Below are positions 45,592 through 57,570 of a stretch of 64,000 nucleotides of DNA, one piece after another. The notes under the pieces are model-generated. The model was not told the DNA's origin. It did not search any database and saw only the letters and a program-made list of their open reading frames with translations. Position 1 is the first letter of the stretch; each line of letters starts with the position of its first letter. The translations under genes were made by a program, and so were the position numbers. The DNA is taken from contig NZ_JAJSED010000001.1 in the NCBI RefSeq assembly GCF_023555385.1, positions 1,116,001-1,180,000 on the forward strand. The letters are read 5' to 3'. This stretch comes from Guyparkeria hydrothermalis. Its GTDB lineage: Bacteria; Pseudomonadota; Gammaproteobacteria; Halothiobacillales; Halothiobacillaceae.

Positions 45592-45621
45592 CAACTCCCC
45601 ACCGTTATCGATACCGATCAC

Positions 45622-45656
45622 GTCACGTAAACCGTCGGCGCATCCGACGACGTGAC
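45622..45656 (+). other. Stable hairpin in front of czcC
   Basis: GTCACGT and ACGTGAC (outer, 7 bp) plus CGTCGG and CCGACG (inner, 6 bp) with a small bulge, 35 bases before the AGGAG of czcC. No T-run, so more likely an RNA-stability or translation element than a terminator. Confidence 0.45.
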
Positions 45657-45700
45657 CCCGCCCCGTCGTGGGCCCGATCCATCGTTTACAGGAGTTCGTC

Positions 45701-46990
45701 ATGCCCCTGACGTTCCGAAAGCGTTGGGCAAAATGTGCCCAACACCCCTTGCTCGTGAGCAGCTTGTTGCTTCTTGCCCCCCTGAGCAGTCCGGCCGCCG
45801 ACTGGACGCTCGATCGCACCGCCGAGCGGGCACTGACTGTCGCCCCCGAGCTGGACGCCGCCCGAGCGGAACGCGACCGTCGTGTCGGCCTGGCCGACGA
45901 GGCCGGTCGCTGGCCCAACCCCTCGCTGGAATTCGATTTCAGTGACGAGCTCGGTCTGCAGGACGGCTCCGGCGGCTGGTCCGTGAAGGAATATGCCATC
46001 CGCCAGCCCCTGCCGATCGACGGACGGATCGGTCACCGCGCCGACGCCGCCGACAGGCGGGTCGAGGTGGCGGAGTCCCGGCAGCTTCAGCGCGCACTGG
46101 CGATGGAGCATCGCGCGGCCCTCGCGTTTCACCAGATGCAATGGGCACAAGCTCGTGTCGAACAGGCAGCGGCCCAACAGAAATGGACCCGGCGCTTCGC
46201 ACGCATCGGTGACCGTCGTGCCAGCGCCGGCGACCTGTCCGAACGCGAACGCCTGCGGCTGAACCTGCTGCATGCCGAGGCTCAGGCCGAGCTGGACGAG
46301 GCACGTCAGGTGCACGAAGCCGCGCTCGCCACCTACCGAGGCGTGCTCGACATCGACGAAAACGCCTCCGTTTCCCTGACCGAACTGAGCCGCCCCGATT
46401 CCCCGCCGTCACTCGACACCCTGCGCGAACGACTCGACCGGCACCCCACCCTGCGCGCCGCCGCCCGGCAGGTGGCCGCCGCTCGCGCCGAGGTGGAACA
46501 GGCCCGGGCCGAGCGGCTGCCGGACCTGGCCGTGCGCATGGGACGCGAACGCGCTCACATCAACGGTCGCGATGAGACCACCAACCACGTCGGGCTCCAG
46601 GTCGAATTGCCGCTCTGGTCACAGGGGCATGGTCGAGTCGATGCAAAGCAGAGCGAGGCCATCCGCCAGGACGCCGAACGCCGGCTGACCGAACGCGACC
46701 TCGGCATCCGGCTGGAACGCTCCCACACCCGCCTCACCGGTGCGCTCGAACACATCCGCGAGCACCGAACCGCCGTGCTTGAGCCCGCCAAAACCGTGCT
46801 CGAACAAACCCGCCGAGGTTTCCAGCAGGGCGAGCTGAGCCTGACCGAACTGATCGATGCGGCCCAGGCCAACATCCGCGGCTCGAGGCGCTATATCGAC
46901 CTGCTGCTGGAAGCGCGTAAACACGAATCCGATTTGCGTCTGGCCGCCGGCCTGATGCTCACGACCGATTACCCGGAGCAAGACCGATGA
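45701..46990 (+). CDS. czcC: Outer membrane factor of a heavy-metal RND system
   Basis: 429 residues, TolC-type channel. A signal peptide (about 1-33, ending SSPAA) and two outer-membrane efflux repeats; long helical, Ala/Arg/Glu-rich stretches make up the periplasmic barrel. First of three overlapping genes: its stop overlaps the czcB start by ATGA. AGGAG at 45690 precedes the ATG; the frame is open a few codons upstream from a GTG that is less likely. Confidence 0.92.
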   Translation: MPLTFRKRWAKCAQHPLLVSSLLLLAPLSSPAADWTLDRTAERALTVAPELDAARAERDRRVGLADEAGRWPNPSLEFDFSDELGLQDGSGGWSVKEYAIRQPLPIDGRIGHRADAADRRVEVAESRQLQRALAMEHRAALAFHQMQWAQARVEQAAAQQKWTRRFARIGDRRASAGDLSERERLRLNLLHAEAQAELDEARQVHEAALATYRGVLDIDENASVSLTELSRPDSPPSLDTLRERLDRHPTLRAAARQVAAARAEVEQARAERLPDLAVRMGRERAHINGRDETTNHVGLQVELPLWSQGHGRVDAKQSEAIRQDAERRLTERDLGIRLERSHTRLTGALEHIREHRTAVLEPAKTVLEQTRRGFQQGELSLTELIDAAQANIRGSRRYIDLLLEARKHESDLRLAAGLMLTTDYPEQDR

Positions 46991-48600
46991 ACCCGATTGC
47001 AATCCCCCGCCGGCGCCTCTGGCTCGTGCTGGCGACTGCCCTGAGTCTTCCCCTGTCCGGCTGCCTCGACGAACTCGGCCACGAACACGACGAGCAGGGC
47101 GAGCATGTCGACGCAAATGACGAGGATGCCGCCACGGACGAGCCACCCATGCGGGCGGTCACGACCTGGTCGCGGGAACTCGAACTGTTCATGGAGTTCC
47201 CCGCACCGACCGCCGGCACGCCCGGCAAATACATCACGCACCTCACCCTCCTGAAGGACTTCTCGCCGGTCATGTCCGGCCCGCTCCGTTATCGATTTGA
47301 GCGCGACGATGGGCATGTCGAGGAGCACGTTGCCGAGACGATCGCGCGGGACGGCATCTTTCTGCCCGAAATTCGCGTCGAGAAGCCGGGCCACTACCAG
47401 CTCGACCTGATCCTCGGCACCGATGACGAGGCACTCACCGTCGATGCCGGCCACGTCACGGTCACGGCGCCGGGCAAGACGATCACCGCAGACGACCACG
47501 GTCACGACCATGGCGACGGCGGTCATGGCGCGCACGGCGGCGACATCGCGTTCCTCAAGGAACAGCAATGGCGGATGGACTTTGCCGTCCGACCGGCCTT
47601 CCGCGACTACATCAGCGAGCGCCTGTCCGTCCCGGCGCGCGTCGAGCCCCGTCCCGGGCAGAACGCCCAGGCGACGGCACCGGCCAGCGGCCGACTGGCA
47701 GCGCCCCAAGATGGCACCTGGAAACGTCCCGGGGATCGCGTCGAGGCCGGCGATGTACTGGCACGTGTCCTGCCGCTGAGCGGCGCCGAGGACGTCAGCC
47801 AGCTCGATCTCGATCTCACCCAGGCCCGCGAGCGGGTGTCCCTGGCCCGCACCGAGCGCGACCGCGTGCAAGGCCTCTTTGATGACGGCGTCGTCGCGGA
47901 AAAACGGCTCGATCAGGCGCAGTCCGAATACCGCATCGCGCAGCAGGCTCTCGAACGCGCCCGTACCCGGCTCGGTCAGATCGAAGGCGAGCGTGACCAG
48001 GCGAACGCGGCCGTCACCCTGCGCGCACCGATCAGCGGGGTGATTACCGCCAGCCCCCGCGCAGCCGGCGAAGTGGTTGCCGCCAACGAGGCGGTGTTCT
48101 CTCTGCTCGACGACAGTCAGGTCTGGCTCAAGGCCATGGCCTACCCGGGCGACATGACGCGGATCAAGCGGCCCGGCAACGTGCTGGCTCGTCAGGCCGG
48201 CGGCCAGTGGCAGTCGCTCCCCGGCGCGGAGCTCGCCTACATCGGCACCCGGACCGAGGAAAACGGCACCGTGCCGGTGGTCTTCGATATCCCCAACCCC
48301 GACGGCCGGCTGGTCCCGGGCACGGCGTGGTCGGCGGCCTTCTCCACCGGTACCGGCCAGATGGCCGTGGTGGTACCGAAATCCGCCATCCTCGACGACG
48401 ACGGCATCGAGGTGGTCATCGTCCAGCACGGCGGCGAGGAGTTCGAGCGCCGTCAGGTCAAGACTGGCATCCGCAGTGGCGACCGCGTGGCGATCACCGC
48501 CGGCCTGCGCCCGGGCGAGCACGTGGTCACCGAGGGGGCCTACACCGTCCTGCTCGCCTCGCGAGGTGAACAGGAAATCGGCCACGGCCACGCCCACTAA
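46987..48600 (+). CDS. czcB: Heavy-metal RND membrane fusion protein
   Basis: 537 residues. The N-terminus is a lipoprotein signal (LSLPLSGC), and the mature protein begins with a His/Asp/Glu-rich stretch (HEHDEQGEHVDANDED). A second His-rich segment, DDHGHDHGDGGHGAHGGD near residue 170, is followed by the adaptor core (VPARVEPRPGQNAQATAPASGRL in part, coiled coil near 275-335, RAPISGVITAS). His-rich loops of this sort are typical of Zn/Cd/Co adaptors. It delivers metal to the CzcA pump. Confidence 0.92.
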   Translation: MNPIAIPRRRLWLVLATALSLPLSGCLDELGHEHDEQGEHVDANDEDAATDEPPMRAVTTWSRELELFMEFPAPTAGTPGKYITHLTLLKDFSPVMSGPLRYRFERDDGHVEEHVAETIARDGIFLPEIRVEKPGHYQLDLILGTDDEALTVDAGHVTVTAPGKTITADDHGHDHGDGGHGAHGGDIAFLKEQQWRMDFAVRPAFRDYISERLSVPARVEPRPGQNAQATAPASGRLAAPQDGTWKRPGDRVEAGDVLARVLPLSGAEDVSQLDLDLTQARERVSLARTERDRVQGLFDDGVVAEKRLDQAQSEYRIAQQALERARTRLGQIEGERDQANAAVTLRAPISGVITASPRAAGEVVAANEAVFSLLDDSQVWLKAMAYPGDMTRIKRPGNVLARQAGGQWQSLPGAELAYIGTRTEENGTVPVVFDIPNPDGRLVPGTAWSAAFSTGTGQMAVVVPKSAILDDDGIEVVIVQHGGEEFERRQVKTGIRSGDRVAITAGLRPGEHVVTEGAYTVLLASRGEQEIGHGHAH

Positions 48601-48612
48601 CGGAGAACGGAC

Positions 48613-51705
<3,093 letters not shown>

Positions 51706-51752
51706 TGCGCTAGACCGTCACCCGAGTCGCCCTCCCCGTTGGGGGTCATCCA

Positions 51753-51787
51753 CTGCCCGCCGGAGACGCCTTCGGCGGGCAGTTTTT
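51753..51787 (+). terminator. Terminator after czcA
   Basis: CTGCCCGCCG, GAGACGC, then CGGCGGGCAG and six T. It separates czcCBA from the convergent kinase gene. Confidence 0.93.
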
Positions 51788-51812
51788 TGCAGTGCCCCCA
51801 TAGCACGACTCG

Positions 51813-53237
51813 TCAGGCGCTCTCCCCGCCGGCGTGTTGCGACGGCTCTCGGGGCAGGGTGACAAGAAAACAGGTGACCCCCTCCTCCGAGTTTGCCGTG
51901 ATGTCGCCGCCGTGGGCCCGGATGATCGCCCGGGTAATTGCCAGGCCAAGCCCCAGTCCGCCGGTGGCACCCTGAGGGCGCGTTCTAGCTCCCTCGGCAC
52001 GGTAAAAGCGCTCGAAGATCCGGGAAAACTCCTCCGGTGCCAGCGGCTGGCCCGAGTTTTCCACCGCCACGGAGACCGTCGACGGCTGCTCGGTGATTTT
52101 CACGGCGACGTAGCCGCCCTCGTCGGCATGTCGGAGCGCGTTGGAAAGCAGGTTGCTGAACGCCCGTCGCAACATGAGGCGATTGCCACGGAGCACCGCC
52201 CGGCCCGCGGAGGACAGGCTCACCCCCTCCTCCTCGGCAAGCGCGTCGTAGAACTCGAACAGGTCGGCCACTTCCTCGTGCAGGCGCAACTCCTCTACCG
52301 AGGGCAGCGACAGGCCATGGTCCGCCTTCGCCAGAAACAGCATGTCGCCGATCATCCGCGACAGGCGGTCGAGCTCTTCCGCGCTGGAGGCCAGGATTTC
52401 CTGGTACTCCCGTTGGCTGCGCGAACGCGACAGGGCCACCTGCGTCTGGGTGAGCAGGTTGCTCACAGGCGTGCGCATCTCGTGGGCGAGGTCAGAAGAG
52501 AAGTTCGACAACCGGCGGAACGCCTCTTCCAGACGGTCGAGCATGCGGTTGAGCTCGTGGGCGAGCCCGGTCAGTTCATGGGGAACGGAGCCCTCGGGCA
52601 GGCGGGTGTTCAACTGGCTCGCCGTCACCGAGGCGGCCCGTTCCTGCATCAACCGCAATGGGACAAGGCCACGGCGGGCGGCCCGCCAGCCGAGAAAACC
52701 ACTCAGGATCGCGGCAAACGGGATGAAGATGAACAGAGTGCGGTTATAGCGCTCCATGAAGCGCTCATGGTGATCAATGTTGATGGCCACCGCGACGATC
52801 AATGGCTCGAAACCCGGAAGCGCGGGCTGAATGGCATCGGCAAGCCCCCGATATCTGGAACCGTCATACCACCAGGTAAAAAGCCCCGGCCGCACCCCGC
52901 TTGCCCGCTGGGGCAACTCGTCCGCGGGGAAATCAGGCTCCTCCGGAGCGAGTATCACTCTGCCGTCGGCGGTCTGGACGAACACCCGCAATTCCGGATC
53001 GCTGCGGAACATCTCAACCACGGCACTCTGCAAAGCCGTCAATTCCTGCGCTTGCGGCGGCTGCTTTAGCAGGCGTTCGAGCACCTCGACCTTGCTTTGG
53101 AGTATGCCGCGATCCATCTCCACGAAATGGCGCTCGACCGCCGCATGCAGCACCCAGGCGAGCCCCAGCAGCACCGAGGAGGAAACTAGGATGAACAGCA
53201 GCGTCAGACGCGTGGTCAGGGAGGCCGGATGCGTCAT
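51813..53237 (-). CDS. cusS: Heavy-metal sensor histidine kinase (CusS type)
   Basis: 474 residues. Two membrane helices (about 9-30 and 175-197) enclose a periplasmic sensor domain, followed by HAMP, HisKA with [18 protein letters not shown] (His in the H-box) and an ATPase with [12 protein letters not shown]. The start overlaps the regulator stop (ATGA), chosen because [15 protein letters not shown] gives the family N-terminus while the open frame runs further. CusS/CopS-like proteins sense periplasmic Cu(I)/Ag(I) or Zn. Confidence 0.93.
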   Translation of the reverse strand: MTHPASLTTRLTLLFILVSSSVLLGLAWVLHAAVERHFVEMDRGILQSKVEVLERLLKQPPQAQELTALQSAVVEMFRSDPELRVFVQTADGRVILAPEEPDFPADELPQRASGVRPGLFTWWYDGSRYRGLADAIQPALPGFEPLIVAVAINIDHHERFMERYNRTLFIFIPFAAILSGFLGWRAARRGLVPLRLMQERAASVTASQLNTRLPEGSVPHELTGLAHELNRMLDRLEEAFRRLSNFSSDLAHEMRTPVSNLLTQTQVALSRSRSQREYQEILASSAEELDRLSRMIGDMLFLAKADHGLSLPSVEELRLHEEVADLFEFYDALAEEEGVSLSSAGRAVLRGNRLMLRRAFSNLLSNALRHADEGGYVAVKITEQPSTVSVAVENSGQPLAPEEFSRIFERFYRAEGARTRPQGATGGLGLGLAITRAIIRAHGGDITANSEEGVTCFLVTLPREPSQHAGGESA

Positions 53238-53917
53238 TCCTCCTCCTCGACCTCCATCACGTAACCCATGCCGCGAATGGTACGGATCAGTCGCTGGTCG
53301 AATGGCTCGTCGATCTTGCGCCGCAGGCGCCGCACCGCCACCTCGACCACGTTGGTGTCGCTGTCGAAGTTCATGTCCCAGACCTGCGAGGCAATCAGCG
53401 AACGGGGCAACACCTCGCCCTGGCGGCGCATGAACAGCTCCAGCAGCGCGAACTCCTTGGCGGTGAGATCGATACGCTGCCCGGCCCGGGTTGCCCGGTG
53501 CCCGAGCAGGTCCAGCTCCAGGTCGGCGACCTGCAGCGTGGTGGCTTCCGGTTCTCCTCGCCCGCGACGCAACAGGGTGCGCACCCGCGCCAGCAGTTCG
53601 GAGAAGGCGAACGGCTTGACTAGGTAGTCGTCCGCACCCCGCTCGAGGCCGCGAACGCGGTCCTCCACCTGGTCCCGCGCCGTGAGGAACAGCACCGGCA
53701 TGTCGCGCCCGCCACGGCGCAGCGTCTCGAGGATCTGCCAACCATCCATGCCGGGCAGCATCACGTCGAGGATGACCAGGTCGTGATCGCCCGTCAGGGC
53801 CAGGTGCAGACCGTCCACGCCGTCATTGGCCAGATCGACCGTGTAGCCGGCCTCAGTCAGGCCCTGCTGCAGGTAGCGCCCTGTCTTGTCCTCATCCTCG
53901 ACGATCAAAACCTTCAT
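53234..53917 (-). CDS. cusR: Heavy-metal response regulator (CusR/CopR type)
   Basis: 227 residues, OmpR family. The receiver has VEDEDKTG, the phosphoacceptor Asp in [13 protein letters not shown], and LTARDQ; the C-terminal winged helix has the usual [18 protein letters not shown] and MGYVMEVE. I take the ATG with GGAG six bases upstream rather than the first of two. It is divergent from the multicopper oxidase gene; a CusR-like inverted repeat lies between them, so it most likely controls both itself and that gene. Confidence 0.94.
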   Translation of the reverse strand: MKVLIVEDEDKTGRYLQQGLTEAGYTVDLANDGVDGLHLALTGDHDLVILDVMLPGMDGWQILETLRRGGRDMPVLFLTARDQVEDRVRGLERGADDYLVKPFAFSELLARVRTLLRRGRGEPEATTLQVADLELDLLGHRATRAGQRIDLTAKEFALLELFMRRQGEVLPRSLIASQVWDMNFDSDTNVVEVAVRRLRRKIDEPFDQRLIRTIRGMGYVMEVEEEE

Positions 53918-53976
53918 GTGCATCTCCGATCCGGTTCCGGGGGCATTCTGCCACCCGGCGACGTCAGCCTGTCCAG

Positions 53977-53992
53977 ATTACAAGGATGTAAT
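53977..53992. promoter_or_regulatory. CusR/CopR box between cusR and the multicopper oxidase gene
   Basis: ATTACA-AGGA-TGTAAT: perfect 6-bp dyad with 4-bp spacer, the shape of known heavy-metal response regulator boxes (cop/cus box). Confidence 0.8.
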
Positions 53993-54151
53993 GTTCAGGT
54001 CAGGTACCGGACAGTCGCAGTGACTAGCGTTGTCCGTGAGATCGGGAATGCAGCGCCGCCGCGAAGATCCAATCGCAGGGCGTCCCCGAACAACATTGAT
54101 CGCGCAGACTCGTTGAGCCGGGTCGTGAACGCGTTGAGGAGGGAATCAGAA

Positions 54152-55651
54152 ATGGATCGACGTCGTTTCCTGAAGGGCAGTCTGGCGAGCGCCGCCAGCG
54201 CGACCCTGTGCATGGGAGCAACCACATGGGCTCGAGCGGACTCGGCCAATCGGCCGTCGCTGCCGTTGCCCAACCTGATCGACGTGAGCAAGAGCGGCCG
54301 GCTGGATCTGGTCGCCCAGCGCGGCAATCACAGGTTCCTCCCCGGCGCCTCCTCGGCGACGCTGGGCTACAACCAGGATTTCCTGGGTCCGGTCGTCCGG
54401 GCCCGCCGCGGGCAGGAGGTCGCCGTCGGATTGCTCAATGACCTGCCAGAACCGCTGGCCACGCACTGGCACGGCCTGCTGGTGCCGGGCAATGTCGACG
54501 GCGGCCCCCACCAGCCGATCCACCCGGGTGCGCTCTGGAAGCCGGTGCTGCCCATCGACCAGCCGCCGTCGACCGCCTGGTTCCACGCCCATACCTACCC
54601 GCATACGGCCCGACAGGTCTATGCCGGGCTGGCCGGTGTCTTCCAGATCGACGACGGACGCGACGACGAGCGGGGCCTGCCGCATGACCACGGCGACGAC
54701 GACTTCACGCTGATCATCCAGGACCGCCGCTTCGACTCGCTCGGCCGTCTGGACTACCGCCTCGGCATGATGGACCGCATGCATGGTTTCCAGGGGGATC
54801 GGATCCTGGTCAACGGGGCCGAAAACCCGCGTGCGCGAATGCCGCGCTCGATCGTGCGGCTGCGCCTGCTGAACGGTTCCAATGCCCGCATCTATCATCT
54901 GCGATTCGACGACGACCGGCCCATGCACGTCATCGCAAGCGATTCGGGCTACTGGCCCAAGCCGACGGCCGCCAACGAACTGCGTCTCGCCCCCGGCGAA
55001 CGGATCGAGGTGCTGGTCGACTTCCGTGACGGCCACGACGCCCGCCTGGTCACCGGGCCGGACCGAAACCAGGGCGGCCCCGGCATGATGGGCATGATGA
55101 GCGGTCTGCGCTCCTTCACCTCTTCGCTGCTGGAGGGTGACATGCCGGTTCTCTCGTTCCACCCGGCGGGCAAAAAGGGTGCTGTCGACCAGCTTCCCGA
55201 GACCATCGACGACGAGCTACCCGCACCGACGACACGCTTTGCCCAGCGCCGTCACTTCCGGCTCGACATGATGCTCGGCGGCATGCCGATGATGGGCATG
55301 ATGGGCGGAAGCGGCGGCCCGACCATGGGCATCAACGGCCGACCGTTCGACATGCAGCGCATCAACGAGCAGGTGTCACTCGGCACCACCGAGCACTGGA
55401 CCGTCGAGAGCGACATGCTGATGCACCCCTTCCACATTCACGGTGTCCGCTTCCGGGTACTGGCGGACGAGAACGGTCGATCGACGCGCCTGGAGAACCA
55501 GGGATACAAGGACACCGTGCTGGTGAACGGTCGCGCCGAACTCGCGGTGGAATTCACGCAACCGGCGAGCCACGAGAAACCGTTCATGTACCACTGCCAC
55601 ATCCTCGAACACGAGGATGGCGGGATGATGGGGCACTTCAGCGTTTCCTGA
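54152..55651 (+). CDS. CueO-like multicopper oxidase
   Basis: 499 residues. Tat signal (RRRFLKGSLASAAS) and three cupredoxin domains. Copper ligands are visible in HWHG (near 105), HAH (near 146), HPFHIHG (near 426) and HCHILEHEDGGMMG (near 481). Met-rich loops (GGPGMMGMMSGL, GGMPMMGMMGG) near 310 and 375 resemble the CueO copper-binding insert. It oxidises Cu(I) in the periplasm. GAGGAGGG precedes the ATG. It is of a different subfamily from the copA-type oxidase downstream. Confidence 0.92.
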   Translation: MDRRRFLKGSLASAASATLCMGATTWARADSANRPSLPLPNLIDVSKSGRLDLVAQRGNHRFLPGASSATLGYNQDFLGPVVRARRGQEVAVGLLNDLPEPLATHWHGLLVPGNVDGGPHQPIHPGALWKPVLPIDQPPSTAWFHAHTYPHTARQVYAGLAGVFQIDDGRDDERGLPHDHGDDDFTLIIQDRRFDSLGRLDYRLGMMDRMHGFQGDRILVNGAENPRARMPRSIVRLRLLNGSNARIYHLRFDDDRPMHVIASDSGYWPKPTAANELRLAPGERIEVLVDFRDGHDARLVTGPDRNQGGPGMMGMMSGLRSFTSSLLEGDMPVLSFHPAGKKGAVDQLPETIDDELPAPTTRFAQRRHFRLDMMLGGMPMMGMMGGSGGPTMGINGRPFDMQRINEQVSLGTTEHWTVESDMLMHPFHIHGVRFRVLADENGRSTRLENQGYKDTVLVNGRAELAVEFTQPASHEKPFMYHCHILEHEDGGMMGHFSVS

Positions 55652-55708
55652 GCAGAAAGGCCGATTCGAGGCTGACATTCACCAAGTATCCCGACGGGAG
55701 GCACAAGC

Positions 55709-55921
55709 ATGGACTATGCACACTTCATGGGATTCGGCGGAGGCTTCATGTGGATCATCTGGATACTGCTGATCGCGGCCGTCGTCTGACTGGTCCTCGG
55801 CATCTCGAATCGTGACCGCCTGTCCAGCCGCTCCACTGCCAAGGAGATCCTCGATCGCCGTTACGCACGGGGCGAAATCGACCACGACACCTACGAGCGC
55901 ATGAAGCGGGACCTCGACTGA
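55709..55921 (+). pseudogene. SHOCT-domain membrane protein with an in-frame TGA
   Basis: ATG at 55709 after GGGAGG starts a frame that encodes MDYAHFMGFGGGFMWIIWIL and a membrane helix, meets TGA at 55787-55789, and then continues in the same frame to 55921 with a complete SHOCT motif (AKEILDRRYARGEIDHDTYE). The usual residue here would be Trp (TGG), so one substitution explains it. SHOCT proteins of this size often accompany copper genes. Either a recent nonsense mutation or an error; TGA read as selenocysteine is unlikely. Confidence 0.75.
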
Positions 55922-56010
55922 GCACCCGTCTGCGCCGGACACTGACCGGCCTCGGCTCGTCTACGCACGCATTGCCGGGCCGATGAGGGACCGACCCTCT
56001 CCGCCACGAA

Positions 56011-56039
56011 AAAGGCCGCCCGATATCCGGGCGGCCTTT
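56011..56039. terminator. Bidirectional terminator between the SHOCT and Spy-like genes
   Basis: AAAGGCCGCCCG, ATATC, CGGGCGGCCTTT: perfect 12-bp stem with A- and T-flanks; it can serve both convergent transcripts. Confidence 0.9.
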
Positions 56040-56070
56040 GCCTTTCCCAACACGATGACTGCCGGGAACG

Positions 56071-56664
56071 TCAGTTCTCGCCCAACGCTTTCTCCATGCG
56101 CTTGTGAGCCTCGATGCGCTCCTGGGCCATCTGCTGCTGAAGATCCCCGATCTCGCGAGACTTCTTCTTGATTGCCTCGTAATCCGGGTCGGCGGCCAGC
56201 TGCATGCGATAGAGCTCTCGCTGCCGGTCCTGCATCTTCTGCATCAGCTTGTACTGCTTTTCCTGCTGGTCTTCCTGGATGGCTCTCAGGCGGTCCCGCT
56301 GCTGATCGGTCAGTCGTTGACCATTCCAGCCCCACTCGGGTGCGTAGCCACCACCATAGCCCGGTCCCATCATGCCGGGGCCGTAGCCACCGCCCATCAT
56401 GCCGGGGCCGTAGCCGCTACCGTAACCGGGGCCGTAGTTACCACCATAGCCGCGCCCCATCATGCCTGGGCCATATCCCGGGCCGTAGCCACCCCCCATC
56501 ATGCCTGGGCCATATCCCGGCCCGTAGCCACCCCCCATCATCATGCCGGGCCCGTAGGCACCGCGTCTGGGCTCGTCATCGGCGAACGAGGCGGGCGCCG
56601 CCCCGACAATGGCGACGGCAAGTGTGCAGGCAGTCAGTTCGCGGATCAGTCTGGCTTTTCTCAT
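56071..56664 (-). CDS. Spy/ZraP-like periplasmic protein with Gly-Tyr-Pro-Met repeats
   Basis: 197 residues. A signal peptide (about 1-28, ending ASFA) is followed at 37-110 by repeats of the form GYGPGMMGGGYGPG. The C-terminal third (LTDQQRDRLRAIQEDQQ onward, to 197) is helical, Gln/Met/Arg-rich and has the LTxxQ pattern of Spy/CpxP/ZraP chaperones. Met-rich repeats could bind copper in the periplasm. The gene is divergent from the cupredoxin gene; a copper box lies in between. Role is inferred from the family and the neighbours. Confidence 0.8.
   Translation of the reverse strand: MRKARLIRELTACTLAVAIVGAAPASFADDEPRRGAYGPGMMMGGGYGPGYGPGMMGGGYGPGYGPGMMGRGYGGNYGPGYGSGYGPGMMGGGYGPGMMGPGYGGGYAPEWGWNGQRLTDQQRDRLRAIQEDQQEKQYKLMQKMQDRQRELYRMQLAADPDYEAIKKKSREIGDLQQQMAQERIEAHKRMEKALGEN
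56340..56560. repeat. Tandem coding repeats in the Spy-like gene
   Basis: Units of about 24-36 bases encoding GYGPGMM(G)GG are repeated six or seven times with small variations. Such repeats can change in number by slippage. Confidence 0.75.
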
Positions 56665-57027
56665 GGCGCTTCTCCTCCTCTGGATTGAAGGCCGTCAACA
56701 AGGTATCGCCCCGGGAAGGTCGGCCTCCCGGGGACGCTCCACGCAGGGCTAGGGCACTGCGTCCGATACGTCCCGCGCAATAAGGAACGTAGCAGGGCTA
56801 CCCAAGATCGCCAGCCGATGCCAACCCCTTGTTTCGACGCCATTCAGGCCATTTCCGCCGACAAACCCTGCCCTACCGCCCTCTTGTTTTATCCCGAGCC
56901 GAAAACCCACCTGACAAAAACGTAATCCTGCAGTCAGGCGCGGGACAGGGGGGCGCACTAAAGTCGTTGGCACGAAATCGGGAGGCGGACGCTTCCTTCA
57001 CGCACCGTCACCAAGAGGACGAGACGC
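56665..57027. promoter_or_regulatory. Divergent intergenic region of the Spy-like and cupredoxin genes
   Basis: 363 bases without a gene. It holds a hairpin CCCCGGGA-AGGTCGGC-CTCCCGGGG near 56711-56734 and, at 56911-56926, a copper-regulator box. No other gene or RNA is recognised. Confidence 0.55.
56911..56926. promoter_or_regulatory. Second CusR/CopR-like box, upstream of the cupredoxin gene
   Basis: CTGACA-AAAA-CGTAAT: 9 of the 12 dyad positions match the perfect ATTACA-N4-TGTAAT box at 53977. It lies about 100 bases before the cupredoxin start. Confidence 0.6.
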
Positions 57028-57483
57028 ATGAACCGACGACAGATCCTGCTTGCACTCGCGCTGATGCCGGTGATGGCGAGCGCGGGCGGTAATCACGGCG
57101 GCGGCCACGAGGCGATGACCGGTACGCCGGGCGAATCGGCCGAGGTGGACCGGACGATCGAGGTATCGATGAATGACCAGATGCGCTTCGCCCCGGAAAG
57201 CATCCGGGTCGAGGCCGGCCAGACGGTCCGATTCGCCGTGAAGAACACCGGCCAGCAGCCCCACGAGATGGTCATTGGCTCGCTTAACGAACTCAAGGCA
57301 CACGCCGAGCAGATGCGCGAACAGCCGGGCATGAAGCACAACGAGCCAAACATGATCCGGCTGGATGCCGGCGAGAGCGGGGAGATCGTCTGGCACTTTC
57401 CCTCGGCCGGCGAGGTGGATTTCGCCTGCCTGATACCCGGGCACCTCGAAGCGGGCATGAAGGGGACGATCGACGTCCGCTAG
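57028..57483 (+). CDS. Periplasmic cupredoxin (CopI/CopP-like)
   Basis: 151 residues. Signal peptide (about 1-20, ending ASA), then a His/Gly stretch (GGNHGGGHEAM) and a cupredoxin fold with type 1 copper ligands: His in PHEM near 79, and Cys, His, Met in CLIPGHLEAGMKG near 133-145. Small cupredoxins of this kind (CopI, plastocyanin/azurin-like) are induced by copper and help periplasmic tolerance. It heads a row of copper genes (copA, copB, ATPase) and follows a copper box. Confidence 0.88.
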   Translation: MNRRQILLALALMPVMASAGGNHGGGHEAMTGTPGESAEVDRTIEVSMNDQMRFAPESIRVEAGQTVRFAVKNTGQQPHEMVIGSLNELKAHAEQMREQPGMKHNEPNMIRLDAGESGEIVWHFPSAGEVDFACLIPGHLEAGMKGTIDVR

Positions 57484-57570
57484 CTGTCCTGATGGCGATC
57501 CCGCTCCCGCGAGCAACGTAATTCGCCGAACCAACGAATCACGCTTTCCGCACGACTGAGGAAAACGACA

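Noticed and set aside
55787-55789. TGA as a selenocysteine codon in the SHOCT gene
   Set aside because: The membrane-helix position normally has Trp or another bulky residue, no redox partner is present, and no SECIS-like stem follows at the bacterial position.
56340-56560. CRISPR-like array
   Set aside because: The repeats are tandem coding units without unique spacers of constant length, inside a signal-peptide protein.
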